DNA from: Zelopaecilomyces penicillatus
Taxonomy: Eukaryota; Ascomycota; Sordariomycetes; Hypocreales; Pseudodiploosporaceae
Assembly: GCA_005765155.1 (NCBI GenBank)
Contig: VCCP01000003.1
Location: 1,674,001 to 1,738,000 of the forward strand
Reading direction: 5' to 3'
Length of the DNA stretch: 64,000 bases
Shown: positions 45,829-58,300 of the stretch, piece after piece
How positions within the stretch are numbered: the stretch's first letter is position 1
Layout of the letters: each line of letters opens with the position of its first letter
Position numbers and translations under genes: made by a program
Notes under the pieces: model-generated
Seen by the model: the letters and a program-made list of their open reading frames with translations, nothing else
The model's database searches: none
What the model was told of the DNA's origin: nothing

Positions 45829-47499
45829 GGACCGCATTTGCTTTTGATGAAGTTTTTCTGTGGCTGTCTTTTCTCAATTCCAGTACATTGCTGGGACACC
45901 GGTGCATATTCGTATCGATAGTGGGGGCATCATCTTCAATTTCTGGGTTATACAGCATACATGGGGCATACCGGCATGGATGGCGGTTGTTTTTTTTACA
46001 ACATTAAAGGCGTTAGGAGATTAGAAGATGGCATTAACTGTACTGTTTTTAGGCAGATTGGCAATAAGCGAGGTACCGCTTTAATTTTGCATGAGAGGGA
46101 CGACTCACTCATTTTCTGTCGTAGTAAGACCTAGAAAGCAGCCGTTGATTGGTAACTGATAACTGTACTTGTGGCGTGTGGTGTGATTGTGACGGATGGT
46201 GGGAGTGCGGCATTCGTGAGAACGAACCCGCAGCTACGCCGGAGCCGGAGGCGACGACGGAACACGGAGCCCACGGGGGCCGGGGAAGTCAACCTCCTAC
46301 GAAGGCATAGGGGGTTTCAGCGACATCGGGGCCGCCACCGGGCAGGGATTATGGCCCAGAAGCTCTTAACCTCAACAAAGGTGTGCCGAGAAGGGTGGTG
46401 AGACTGTCATAACCAAATGATCCGTGAGACATGGGCCGTGTAAGCGTGCGCCCTATGTTCCGAGGTCTACACAAGTGCAGTGGCCTGCTAATCGAGACTA
46501 GATGCAGGTATAGATAGGTAAGTTTATAAAGCCGGTAGCCCCCGGGATATTGCAAGCTATTACGGAGTAGTGTGTCACGCGAGCTATCCCTGATCCTGCG
46601 TCAAGAGGGATTCCACATGGTTTGAGAGCGGCAGCCGCTAGAGAAGAACGAAACACGACATTGGAGAAGCGGCAGGGCAATCAATAAAATGTAAATAATG
46701 GCCAATACATGTGCTGCATTACCTAAACAATACGACGAGTACTGGCACATAATTGCATCCCTACTTTCCGTTATACCAAAGCTGTGGCTTGACGGAGGAG
46801 TAGGTAAGGGCAGCGCCGAGGTCGGGCGGTGTCTCGATGTTTTTGCAGGTACAGTAATTGCACCCGGATGGTGGCGCCAGGAAATAGCTGGGGGCACGGA
46901 GCCGCCAGCGGAAGCTCAGTACGTAACGGGGACTCAGCGGTGGCCAATAGGTGACGGTGCCGGGAGGGCGCACGGCGCTGGGGAGCAACGCCCTGCAGTC
47001 CCCTGGAGACTGGAGTGGAGTGTCTGCCCCGCGATGGAGGTCCCCCTGTAGAGGCTGCCGTGGAGGTGCCGTGGAGGCGCTGTGGAGGTGCCGCAGTGGT
47101 CTGTAACGCCCTGTGGTGACCCCCCAACCTCCCCCCTGGTGTTTTGTCTGTACGTACGTATTACGTTCTCCCCCCTCCCCGCATCCGGAAGTCAACAAAA
47201 GTGTCGCTGTAAGCCGCTGGAATCCGCTGAGAATAAAAAGGCCCGGCCGCCGGCAAGCTCCATCAAGCCAGTCCACCCCCCTTCTCCTCAAAACAGAGCT
47301 TCGCCCATCCCGCACTTTACTGCCCACCACCCTCTTGTGTTGGCGGTGTCTGAGTCGTTGGATCCTGCTGCAGTGTGCTGCTCTGAAAGCGGGGGAAAGA
47401 AGAACTGATACACAGAAGGCGACAGTTCGTTTTCACTTGATATTACCCAACTATAAACCCCCCCTCCCCCATTGGAACCTCCCGTATTAAAGAGACGCC
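45829..47499. other. Intergenic region between CLC and GABA transaminase
   Basis: No gene recognised. The frames near 46698-47330 overlap heavily on both strands and are rich in Pro, Gly and Arg, as expected from G/C-rich non-coding DNA. The end is C-rich with CTATAAAC at about 47451-47458 and AATAAAAAGG near 47230, either of which could be a TATA-like element for the next gene. Confidence 0.5.
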
Positions 47500-49093
47500 A
47501 TGCCCGCCCTCCGTGCTGCGTTGACGTTGCGTCCTGCAGCTCGTGCTCTCGCATCTTCGTCCTTCACCACCACTACCACCTCCTCCATCACTGCTCGCCG
47601 TTGTCTCGCCCACACATCTTTCAGAATGGCGTCGTCCAAGGCTTTCTTCGAGGGCGAGCCCCAGGCTCCCATCCTCAAGACCAAGCTGCCCGGCCCTGTC
47701 AGCACCAAGGCCATTGAGGAGCTCAGCGAAGTCTTTGATACCAGGAGCTTGAACATGATGGCCGACTACACCAAGTGTCTGGGCAACTATATTGCTGACC
47801 CCGATGGCAACATGCTGCTCGATGTGTAAGTTTACTTCCCTGGCTTGGCTGTTTTTTTATTGGGACTAACTGGCCAAATATAGCTATGCCCAGATTGCCT
47901 CGATCCCCGTCGGCTACAACAACCCCCATCTGGCCAAGGCTGCCTCCACCCCCGATATGGTCAATGCCATCATCAACCGTCCCGCTCTGGGCAACTTCCC
48001 TTCCCATGACTGGTCCAAGATCCTCAAGACGGGAATCCTCAAGGTTGCCCCCAAGGGCCTTGACAATGTCTTCACCGCCATGGCCGGCTCTGACGCCAAC
48101 GAAACCGCCTACAAGGCTGCCTTCATCTACAAGCGACAGCTCGAGCGTGGTGGCCCCGAGGTCGAGTTCACCGCGGAAGAGCTTGAGTCTGCCATGAACA
48201 ACCAGGCCCCTGGTGCTTCGCAGCTCTCCATTCTATCCTTCAAGACGGCTTTCCACGGCCGCCTGTTTGGAACTCTCTCTACCACCCGCTCCAAGCCCAT
48301 CCACAAGGTCGACATTCCCGCCTTCGACTGGCCTCAGGCCACTTTCCCTCAGCTCAAGTACCCCCTGGACCAACACGTCGAGGAGAATGCCAAGATTGAG
48401 CAGGCAAGCCTCGATGAGGTTGAGAAGCTCATCAAGACCTGGCACCTGCCCCCCGCTGCTGTCGTTGTCGAGCCCATTCAGAGTGAGGGTGGTGACAACC
48501 ATGCTACCCCTAACTTCTTCCGAGGTCTACGTGAATTAACTAAGAAGCACAACGTGCTCCTGATTGTCGATGAGGTCCAGACCGGCGTTGGCGCCACTGG
48601 CAAGTTCTGGGCACACGACCACTGGAACCTGCAGGACCCCCCTGACATGGTGACATTCTCCAAGAAGGCCCAGGCTGCCGGTTTCTACTACGGCAACCCT
48701 GCGCTGCGGCCCAACAAGCCATACCGTCAGTTCAACACCTGGATGGGTGACCCCGCCCGTGCTCTGCTCTTCCGTGCCATCATCGAAGAGGTGGAGCGTC
48801 TCGACCTGGTCAACCACACTGCAAAGGTCGGTGATTACCTATTCGGCAAGCTCGAGGGTCTGGCCACCAAGTATCCCGAGCACTTCAAGGACCTGCGTGG
48901 CAAGGGACAGGGTACCTTTATCGCCTTTGACAACCCCAAGCGCGACCAGTTCCTGGCCAAGGCCAAGGAGTTTGGTATCAACATTGGTGGCAGCGGTGCC
49001 AGTGCCGTGCGCTTGCGTCCCATGTTAACCTTCCAGCAGCACCACGCTGATATCCTCATTGAGGGTCTGGAGAACATTGTCAAGTCACTATGA
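47500..49093 (+). CDS. 4-aminobutyrate (GABA) aminotransferase
   Basis: Class III PLP aminotransferase converting GABA and 2-oxoglutarate to succinic semialdehyde and glutamate in the GABA shunt. Exons are 47500-47825 and 47884-49093 (511 aa). Visible marks are GNYIADPDGNMLLDVYAQIASIP shown by its parts GNYIADPDGN and YAQIASIPVGYNNPHL, AMAGSDANETAYKAAF, SFKTAFHGRLFG, VVEPIQSEGGDNHA, LLIVDEVQTGVGATGKFWAHD and the Schiff-base region TFSKKAQAAGFYY (K369/K370). The first 40 residues are rich in Ala, Arg, Ser and Thr with no acidic residue, as in a mitochondrial presequence. A second in-frame ATG at residue 43 (47626) precedes the conserved part. Motif order and length match fungal GABA transaminases. 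Confidence 0.96.
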
Positions 49094-49865
49094 AAAAACT
49101 CGAAGCGACAAATGAAATGATTCAAATGAGAAAAAAATGTGGATAATAAAATGGCTCTTCCCGGACCATGGCCTTGTTTTTTTATGCCATTGATCAATAA
49201 AAAGGGAGGGACACGGAAAAAGAAGGACTGTAATGAAATCGTACTATGGATGACTGGGTTTGACTGACCCTTTTACACATCTGGGATCCTGAAACCATGA
49301 ATGAATCTGGGAGAAGGAATTGGGATAGCATACCCTAATTTATAAACTTTACAAACAATTGTGACATTTTTGATTAATTTCGTGTAACCTGTGACCTTGG
49401 GTCCCGTTCTTCTCTATCACATGGTTCTGGAAATGATGTTGGCTATTGCCCCTGAGTTTTCTTGTATATTTGGACAATACCATTCTGCCACAATATTATT
49501 ACACAGATAATTCGACTGAGGACATGATAAAAATATCTGCACTATTGACACCATGTTTTTGGTGAAGTCGCCTTTCAACGTTTTAGCTTGGTGATTATGA
49601 TTTCCAATACAGCTTTTTCTTAACGTGTACTAATTAATTACCATCGATACTTCTATATGCTGTTCTAGTTGTATGTGTGTGTATGCCCAACCAAACAAAA
49701 ACAAATCCGCCAACACCACCGAAAATCATGAATCATGCCGTCTAATTAAAAGCGTCATAGAAACCACCCAAATGCTGGGTATGTATGTTAAAAAATGCAA
49801 TGCAATGCATGTATATGCTGTAGACTGATACTCCGTCCCGACATGTTTGTTTTCTCATCTCAAAA
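49094..49865. other. Convergent 3' intergenic region
   Basis: A/T-rich DNA between the 3' ends of the GABA transaminase (+) and GH5 (-) genes. No open frame of note; both 3' UTRs are expected here. Confidence 0.55.
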
Positions 49866-51489
49866 TCACAGAACATTAAACAACGCAGCTCCAGCAAACA
49901 GCGCCGCGCCGACTAAAGCCTCAACCCCGCGAGTGTTCGCTGCGCTGTCGCTGCTGTCATCTTTCTCAGACGACGAGGCGTCACTGCTGGGGTCGCGAGT
50001 GGGCGTGGCACTGGCTCCTGCTGAGGAGGTGCCCGTCTCGGACGAGGAGGTGGTAGATGTAGCGCTGGCAGTTGGGCGCGTCTTCCGGGTGCGGGTAGAG
50101 GTTGGGGGCGAGGCGTCCTCAATGAAGGGCTTGATGATGCACTCTTCAAGAAGCTTGTTGTTGATGTACTTGCCGTTGGCGCCCTTTGAAGGGGTGAGGG
50201 TTAGGACGTAGGAAGAATCGAAGCTGCCGGCGCCCCAGCCGACGAAGCCGATGAAGACGTCGGTGTTTTTGGCGATGAATTCATTTTGGGCGCAGAACTT
50301 TACCATGCACTGTAGAGTAACGTTTGTTAGCTTTTGTTTTCTTTTCAATTGGATAATGAAAATCGCCCCCAAGTCCTCAAAAAAGATAACATAGGGTAAG
50401 GAAAAAAGGAGGCAAGGACTTGATAAAGGAAAGGGAAGGGGTAGATGTCACATACAGACTCATCCATGGACGCGCCAGTTTCGGAAACCATGGCTTGGCG
50501 ATTATTCTTCTTAAGCCAGGTCGCAATAGTCTTGAAGCCTTCAACGTTGTCTGTCGTGCACTCGGCATGGGTACCTGAGTTGTTGATGTCCAGATACTTG
50601 TGCAGATCGAGCAGCAGGCCGTCAGTGCTGCCATCCGGGTTCGTGATGGCAGCCAGGGCCTCAGCACTGCCCGTCGACACAAACGTCTCGGCACTGGCGA
50701 AGTTGGTGCCCGGCAGGAGGATCATGTGCGTCTCGGCGCCAGCCTTGCGGATGCCCGTCACTACCTTCTGGCACGTCTGGGCCCAAAGCTTGATGTCGAG
50801 GTCGTGCGGCTCGTTCATGAGGCCAAAGATGACCCTGTCATTGTCGGCGTACTTTTTGGCGATCTGCACCCAGAGATCGACAAAGACCTCATCTGAGGGG
50901 CCACCCTGGCCGATAATGCCACCGTCGTGCCGCGCGAAGTTGTGCATGTCAATCATACAGTGTGCGCCTGTGCCCAGACAGACCTGGACAAGCTTGTCAT
51001 AGTGCCCAAAGTTCTCTGCGTCCAGCTTGCCAGTTACTTCCCCATTCATGAGATACTGCCAAGTCGCAGCTATCCATCAAAGCTTCGAGTCAGCAAACGA
51101 AGAAAAACGCTTGATCATGGGGCTCAGGGGTTGTGACTTACAAAGACGAAATACATTCATATCGTTGTTGTCGGCAAAATGCTTCATCTGTCCTGCACCG
51201 TCTCCTCCTCCGTACTCAGACAGAGGGAACGAATCCGTCTTTGCCGGACATTTTCCCTATTCTCTTAGTCAGTACGGCACATACTCTGATAAGCACTGCT
51301 GGCATGGTCAACGTACATCGATGTCACAGCCGAAATCGACACCAGGAATAGCAATTCCCTATTGAGTGAGCAAGATCTCGTTAGCCTACTATAATAATAT
51401 TCGTATGAAAACCGCATGCATACCACATATTGTATCCTGGCCCAAGCACCAGATGCGAGGGCTAGAAGCTGGAGGGCGCCTGTGCGCAT
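49866..51489 (-). CDS. GH5 endoglucanase, probably GPI-anchored
   Basis: Secreted retaining beta-glucanase of glycoside hydrolase family 5. Exons in coding order are 51424-51489, 51317-51358, 51142-51256, 50456-51069 and 49866-50309 (426 aa). The signal peptide is MRTGALQLLALASGAWA. The catalytic domain starts at GIAIPGVDFGCDIDG and shows NVFRLSATWQYL, CMIDMHNFARHDGG, the acid/base glutamate in LMNEPHD (E161) and the nucleophile in MVSETGAS (E271). After the domain a Ser/Thr/Pro-rich linker leads to a hydrophobic C-terminus (GVEALVGAALFAGAALFNVL), as in GPI-anchor signals. No cellulose-binding module is present. Cellulose, mixed-linkage glucan or the fungus's own wall could be the substrate; anchoring would favour a surface role. 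Confidence 0.9.
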
Positions 51490-54357
51490 TGTTTCTAGAA
51501 AACCGAGATCGGCACTGCACTCCGAAAAATGAAGGGTGACGTGCGCAAGGGCAGTTCCGAGGCTAGAACTGTTTGTTTATCCGACGGCGCCAATAGATAA
51601 AGATGGGAAACGTTGAATATTAGGTGAGTATTGCGAGGAGGCCGAATGTGGAGAAAAGCAAATTAAATTGTGAGATTTAACGTTTTTGCAGGGTGCATGC
51701 AAATGACGGGATTGCCCTCGCTAGGGATTTTGAGCAGCGATGATAAGAGAACTCAAATAACGCGACACGAACTGAAATGGCGGCCCGTGTATCGAAGTGG
51801 GTAAAAAAAAGCGAATGTCGGGTTGGTGGTCGACAATATGTAGAAGTAAGTTATACAAGCTGTTGCTGTTTGCCAATTGACGAAGCTGGAAACCCTGACA
51901 CGTCGAGCAACTGTGCCGTGTGGGATGGATGGGTGACGAATGCACTAGGGATGACGAAAGCCAGACGCTGTACGGTGTACCAAATGCAACCAACGGTTGG
52001 AGCGCGCGCACCCGGACGTGAGAAACAACGAGAGTGAGTAGTAATTAAGGTGTGAGAGAGAAAGAGAGAGAGAGAAAGCGAGTGAGACGGAGGAAAAGAA
52101 GTGAAAGAAAACGTCGCAAGTTTAATACCACAGATCTCGTATTGCAGGTCAGCCCAGCCACGGGTGAGGTTTCGGTTCTGAGGCTGAGTCTCAAAAAGCA
52201 ACATTCCGGCATCTTGACTGGGGCCACGCTGGGCCTAGCTCGGCCAACTCGGCCAACTTGGGGGCTTGGCTTTACCACTGTTCCTCACTGTTCAGTCCTG
52301 CCAACGCCCTGCTAACGGCCCCTGATGCCCTGCTAATGGCTGCTAAAACGAGGGCCTGCCTCGTGTTCCGTTCACTAGTGTGTCTCCAGGAGCCTGGGAT
52401 GCACTGGTAATATTATGCCGGGCATTTGAAGGACCCTTAGCTTGCGCGATACGATGCGATGCGGCAACGCGATACCCTTGATCGTTCGTATTCCCATGTA
52501 CCTACGTATGGTCGTGGTGGGGTGATGCCAAAAATAAAATGATGATCATCGTGAAAAAGAGAGAGAGCCCAAACAAAAAAAAAACGACAGAAGGGGTTTC
52601 TGCCCTCCATCCTGCTGCTGCTGCTGCTGCCCTTTCGGTGTGCCCACGCACGTTGCTTTGTCTCTATTTTCAAAGACAATGAAATAAAATATAAATCACC
52701 GCCACTACATAGACACAGTGTTGCACAAGAAAAGCAAAGGCTACATTTAGATCTGACAGTTTCTTCAGCCAGCGGTGTAACCACCACTTTTTTGTGCCCC
52801 AATGCCGTCATCCTGCCATGGATCCATCTGCCCTTCCCCCCCGATCTGGTTTCGATCAAATCTCATCTGATCTCCCATATTAATCAAGACAAACACTGAT
52901 ATGACAGGCAGTAACATAATAATACCTTGTAATACCTACCTACCTGTGACACGCATTAGTTCCCCCATGAAATACCACCACTCGATGCAGGTGTGTGTTG
53001 GCGGCCCAACTTGCTGCATCCCCAACCTCCCCCAACTGCGCGACCGACCGTTTCGAGCTCCTCCAGCCTCTTCCAGGAACGTCATCAAGCGATGCGCCAC
53101 AGTCGCCGTGTCCCAATTACGGGGAATAGGAGAATCGTAAAAATAATAAAAACCTTGCCTGAATACGATAGGCTATCGGTATTTATACAATCAATACCCT
53201 TTGTATTTCCGCCAGCAGCCTTTGTCAAATACGGCGGTAGACCCGTCACTTTTGCCCTAGTTAAGCCGTGGCGCTTCCCATTCCATACTCGTACATATGC
53301 ACCCAAGGTTTGTACTAATATAGGTAACCAACCTGCAGAAACAAATCTACCACATTTCACCAAGAAATTAAAAAGGTTGGGCAAATAGAGTGGACAACAG
53401 TATACTCCCAACGTCGGCCCGACCTCACGCTAAACAACTTTCGATATTTCGCCACTCCCTCACAACGTTTTCATCTTTAGAGCAGCTTAAATCCAAAGGC
53501 CTCGTCCATCATCCATCATCGCTCAGGGAAACTGTTATTGCAGTAGTGTGTATATACATCCACAACACGCCAAGACTTGTTTCACGAACCCAACACGAAG
53601 GGGAAATGGGTGCTGCTATCATCCTTCCACTCAGCTCAGACCCTCCACCAACTAAAGTCAATAGGTGCCACCTCGTAAAGAAAGATATTCATAGCATTCA
53701 CAAGAAATCATTTCTAGCCCATCAAGCCGAGTGGACTCTGTATAAATTATTGAGAACACAAGCCAAGCCAAAACTCATCGGCTTTTGATTGCAACAAGCC
53801 CCCTTTTCCATGGGCTGGCGTCTACCTCAGAACACAACACATGCATGAAGGTACAGAGTGTGTAGTAGCAGGTATATTCTATCACCCCCATTTGTCTTAA
53901 CACCGGTGCCTGCACCGCCCTTACCACCATCCCTTCGCCAGTTGCCCGTCGGTATATTTCCCACATCTGTCCTTCAGCTGTTTTGGACAATTATTTCATA
54001 TTGGCGACCAGCAAGCAGTGGCCAATCTTCATACGTCGTGTTCTCACAAATTGAGAACTCTGGACTGTTGTATAGAGCAGGTGTCGCGCAAGGCCACTAC
54101 GCCTAATGCATATTGTATCAAAATCCCATATATCGTTGCTCCGGTCATATAGGGTATTTGGACAACTAGGCTCCTAGTAAGTTCGTATAATTTAGGAATG
54201 CAGCCTTGACTTTGTGTAGTCATGGTCGCAACTCTTTGCCATCAAAGTCAATATCGGTATATTGCAAAGCTTTGAAATCAAGAAAATTCATGATAAACAC
54301 AAAGAGTAGTTTGCACAAAGGTGCAAATTATTACCCTAGGCTGCCCAGCAAAGACAA
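51490..54357. other. Intergenic region upstream of GH5 and downstream of the AT-hook gene
   Basis: About 2.9 kb with no recognisable gene. It contains a (GA)n tract at about 52056-52078, a (CTG)n run at about 52612-52629 and A/T-rich segments. Frames are short and overlap on both strands. Confidence 0.5.
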
Positions 54358-55398
54358 TCATGGCAATAATCTTGGGCCAGACTCGGCCACACCTTTGGGG
54401 GGCCCGGCCTTAGTCTCAGGCGAAATGTGTTCCAGAGGCACTGGTTGAGGTATCGCTTCTATATTAGTCGGCTTAGGTGATGGTAGGGGACAGCCGGTTT
54501 GTAGAGTCACCAGCTCTTCTTCTGCCAGTATACGCTACATAATGGTTAGTTAAAAAGTAATTCAGGTTTCAAATGTATGGCTACTCACTGGACGTGCATC
54601 ATCGGTTGCACTAACAGCCCGCCGTCTTTTCTTGTTTCGGGCCCCATCCTCAGGGTGGGTTGACGTGGCATAAATTGAAGGCAGTGTCAATGGAATATTT
54701 GCTGGGAGGATTGGTCTGGGCCTGGGTATATTCTGCCCGAGTCGTGACTGAGGTGGAGTTGGTGCGGGGGGTTGAGGGAGTATTGGACGCGGTTCCCTTG
54801 TCGCCTTGCCTACCCGTGACGGACGACCTCGTTTCCGAGGTATAATATTGGGCAGTGACTGACGTGAGGCCACACTGCGAGGGTCTGGCAGATGGGACAT
54901 AAGTATTTTGGCTTCCTGACCAGGCCGAGGAAGTATAGTAGCATGGACTGGGCCGGCAGGAGAAGTTATAGGATGAAGCTTGGGTGCAATGTTGATAGTT
55001 GTTGAATGGTCCGGGCTATCTGAAGCGCGCTTCAGGTCTGGTACATTACGCGAAACACTTGAGGGTCGACTAATTGAAGATGTGGCTGATATGGACACAT
55101 GTTCCGCAAATTGGACACAGTGATTCATGTTGCGGCCTAGCAAACGTTAATAATAGATACAGTATACTGTAGATATATGTCCTACCTAACGGTAGCTGCA
55201 TGTTCATCCAGTCCGGGATGATGCCATTGGATTTCACGAACATAACGAGTTCATCAATTCCAACGGAACTGGCTTTGATCATTTCGGCGAGCACGAAGCG
55301 CTGAGAGGAAAGTTAGCTGCGTAAGCATAATATTCATGGTGAATTATATATATAATCTCAGTACGTACCTGCTCCATCGAACTGAGGGAAGAGTCCAT
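54358..55398 (-). CDS. AT-hook protein of unknown function
   Basis: Four-exon model in coding order 55369-55398, 55186-55300, 54589-55136 and 54358-54534 (289 aa), with all phases and splice signals consistent. The protein begins MDSSLSSMEQRFVLAEMIKAS and continues with a conserved-looking helical region including VMFVKSNGIIPDWMNMQLPLGR. A long Ser/Pro-rich middle follows. The motif RKRGRPSR near residue 155 is a classical AT-hook core (GRP flanked by basic residues), and a second basic cluster (NKKRRR) looks like a nuclear signal. The product is probably a chromatin or transcription accessory protein that binds the minor groove of A/T-rich DNA. I do not recognise a named family; the N-terminal region resembles uncharacterised fungal proteins. 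Confidence 0.75.
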
Positions 55399-58300
55399 AC
55401 TGATTGGGGTTGCAGCGAACGAGAAGGAAGGGTAATAAAGGAAGAAACGAGGAAACTCAAAATAAGGTCAAGGCAATAAACCGCAGAGAAAGACGAGAAG
55501 ACGACACAGTTTCAACGCAGGCATTGGCACTGCAACAAAAATGTAGTTGGGTTAGAGATAATGGAATAAAGAAGAAAATCCGTTAATAGAGAATTAAAAT
55601 GGGCACGAATATATCGAAGGAAAAAAATATCGATGTTGCCTAAGACTCGCCCAGCGAAGACTCCGAGGCGAGAACTGAGATGGCAGATCCAATGTAGATG
55701 AGATATTAGGACCGAAGCTTGCAATAGTAGAAATGTGGCCAAGTTTGGCTTCTCATAGCCCACTAATGGACCGAACCATGAAGGGCCAAGGGTCGAAATA
55801 AGAACAATCTGTGGCAAATTAAAAAACCACAAGTCGCAATATCTGCCACCGCAGAGCAGCTCTAGCTACTTGACGCAGGGGTGGTGGCTACAGAAGACGG
55901 CCGCGGCCCGTTTCTGTGGAGAGGGGTGGGTTGTCGTTGCTGTAAACGACTGAGAGACGCGGGAACGGCCCGCAGGCGCGCGGCTTTTTCAACGAGAAGT
56001 TTGGAAGTATAGCGATGGGCCTGGTAGAAGCGAACGGAGAGGTGGACTTTGTGCAGCGTTGACTCGCGACATGCAGTTACACGTATGTGACAGACAGGCA
56101 GGCAAGCGAGCGAGCGACCGAGAGAGCAGCAGAAAGGACTTCTACAGGAGCAGAAAATGTGCGGGGCGACGGCAGTAAAGGGAGAGTTGATTTCGAATTC
56201 CGCGAACAAAATGTAGCTATCAGTGACCAGTCGTTCAGAGATGTAGTTTCTTGCTTTGAATGATGCAGACAGAACAAAAAAGAGGAGAGAATGCGATAGA
56301 CCAGCGAAATAGGCAGTCGGCCTTTGAGCGCGCTTGCTGTTGTCGGCCGCGTTGTAGGTAGTGGCAGGAGAGGAGCTGTAGGCTGTAATAGCCTGTACGT
56401 CGCTTGTTGAAGGCTGGGTGGGTTCCAGGTTACATGAACAGACCAGTTGAGAAGATGCCTTACTAGAGGAGAGGAGGCCAACAACGTACATACGTACGTA
56501 ATAGATGTATTTGGAGATGGTAAAGTAAGTACCGCCTCACTCACTTAGTTGGTGTGTCGAATGCAATAGTGGTCTTCCCAGTCAGTGTGGATCGACAGCC
56601 TGGCAGGGGGGCCCGTTCTGACATTTGATCCGCATCATGCGCCTTGTGAAGCTGCCAGCTTCTGAGATGATGCTCGGCTGCCTCTCAAGCACGGCGCTGG
56701 TTCCCTGCTTGCTCTTGGACCATGAGTGTGCGGACGTATACGTGAGTGTACGAGTACATCCCCCAGCACAGGCCGAGCACATGATGGTAGAGTGAGTACC
56801 TGCTCGTACTCGATGCCCATAATGGTGCCCTGCAGAGGCGAAAAACGGGCAAAGAGTTCCATCCCAAGACCGCACGCTAATAAAGTGTGCAGGCCACCTT
56901 TCAAGGCCGGCATCCAATGATCCAACTGCTCGAGAAGAACACCCTCCCGAGTTCCGGGGGGTTCGGTGCACGCACCAAGCTGGGAGAGGGAGAGTTTGCA
57001 CGGGCTTTCTGCCATGCTTGCGGGTGTGGCAAAACCACCAAACAGCTTCGAGTCAGCTGCAAGGATCCGGCGCGACTCATCGTCAATAGAATCACAAGTA
57101 CCAATAGATTCCTGTGGGCTGAGTCCGATCTGGACTTGCCTTTGGCGGGTCCGTCGCCGTTGCATCGGTCGTCGCGGCTATTCTGTATGTAGGACCGGCC
57201 CTGGCAAGTCTAAACTGCTGACATTATATGCACAGCATCAGGGAAGGCCATATCTCAGCAGCGACAGACAGCAAAGGAAACACTCTGCCACCACCAGCGC
57301 TTGTACTGGCCACCTGGTGGAAGCGCGGGAGGCGGCCGGTTGCCCTAATGCCATGGGACATCCATGGGCGGATCATGGAAGTACATGGGCTGTGCCTCTG
57401 AAGCGGCAGCAAGCAGACCAGGTGGGACAGATACCTGGACGGGGCGCACTTCCCGGCAGAGCTTCCCCATGTGTATCGACTTGTAAGCGCCGTCAGTTGA
57501 AGCACGAGGCCTCGCCCTCCGTTCGATATCAGTTTGGGGTGTTGATGAGAAGCGACAAGCCCAAATGAAACGCATATGCTTATTCGCTCCCTCTCGAGTC
57601 GGACGATCCACTGCCCCGTGCGTCAATAGATACACTCACCCAATACCCATCGCATCGAACATCACGTATCACTGCAGTGGGCAGCCAGGAACAAAGAGGT
57701 GGTGGTGCGTGGTAGTGTGTTGCACGTGCTGACGTACGTAAGAGCCTTTTGGGACAGCCAAATTCGGTGTAAGTCGTGGACTTGGATGCCTGTCCTGGCG
57801 CTGTTGATTGCGAGATTGTGAGCCATCGATAATTAATGACTGACACAGATCAGGATCAAAACAGTGTTCCCACCCTCCTTCTGCATGGCTGCATGGTCGC
57901 AATGCCCGATGCCTCTTCTGGCTGTACGGAAGCCTCTCCACTCCACACTCATCCGCAAACTCATCCACTCCACACCCTAACCGCCAAGTACCGATGACGA
58001 GCCCAAGAGCCATCCAGTCGCCATTCGTTGGCGTTGCCCCGCTGGACTCCGATTTGTTGCTATCCACTATAAACTCTTAAGAGAAGCCAGATGCGCTGCG
58101 CAGTCGCCGCTCCAGGCGCCGTTTCGGCCGCCCGGTCGAATCGAAGACGAAGAAGTTTTGGGTTTGACTTGCAGATGCATCGTGACGGATCTTTGCGCTC
58201 AGCTAGCCAATCCGGGGTTCGGGTCGTGGATTTTCGGGCCGCCTGACTGGTGTTCAGCTCCTCGCTCTCAGCTCCCCCTTCAAACAGATCCATCGCCAAG

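Noticed and set aside
46761..47330. Minus-strand frame of 189 codons between CLC and GABA transaminase
   Set aside because: The region is G/C-rich with frames open on both strands; there are no motifs, and it lies in the promoter side of the GABA transaminase gene.
12122..49093. A link between the two class III aminotransferases as a cluster
   Set aside because: They are 34 kb apart with unrelated genes between them and belong to different pathways. Shared fold alone does not make a cluster.
55862..56544. Overlapping minus-strand frames of 155 and 209 codons upstream of the AT-hook gene
   Set aside because: The composition is dominated by Ser, Leu, Ala and Thr, the two frames compete for the same DNA, and their position fits the leader or promoter of the AT-hook gene.
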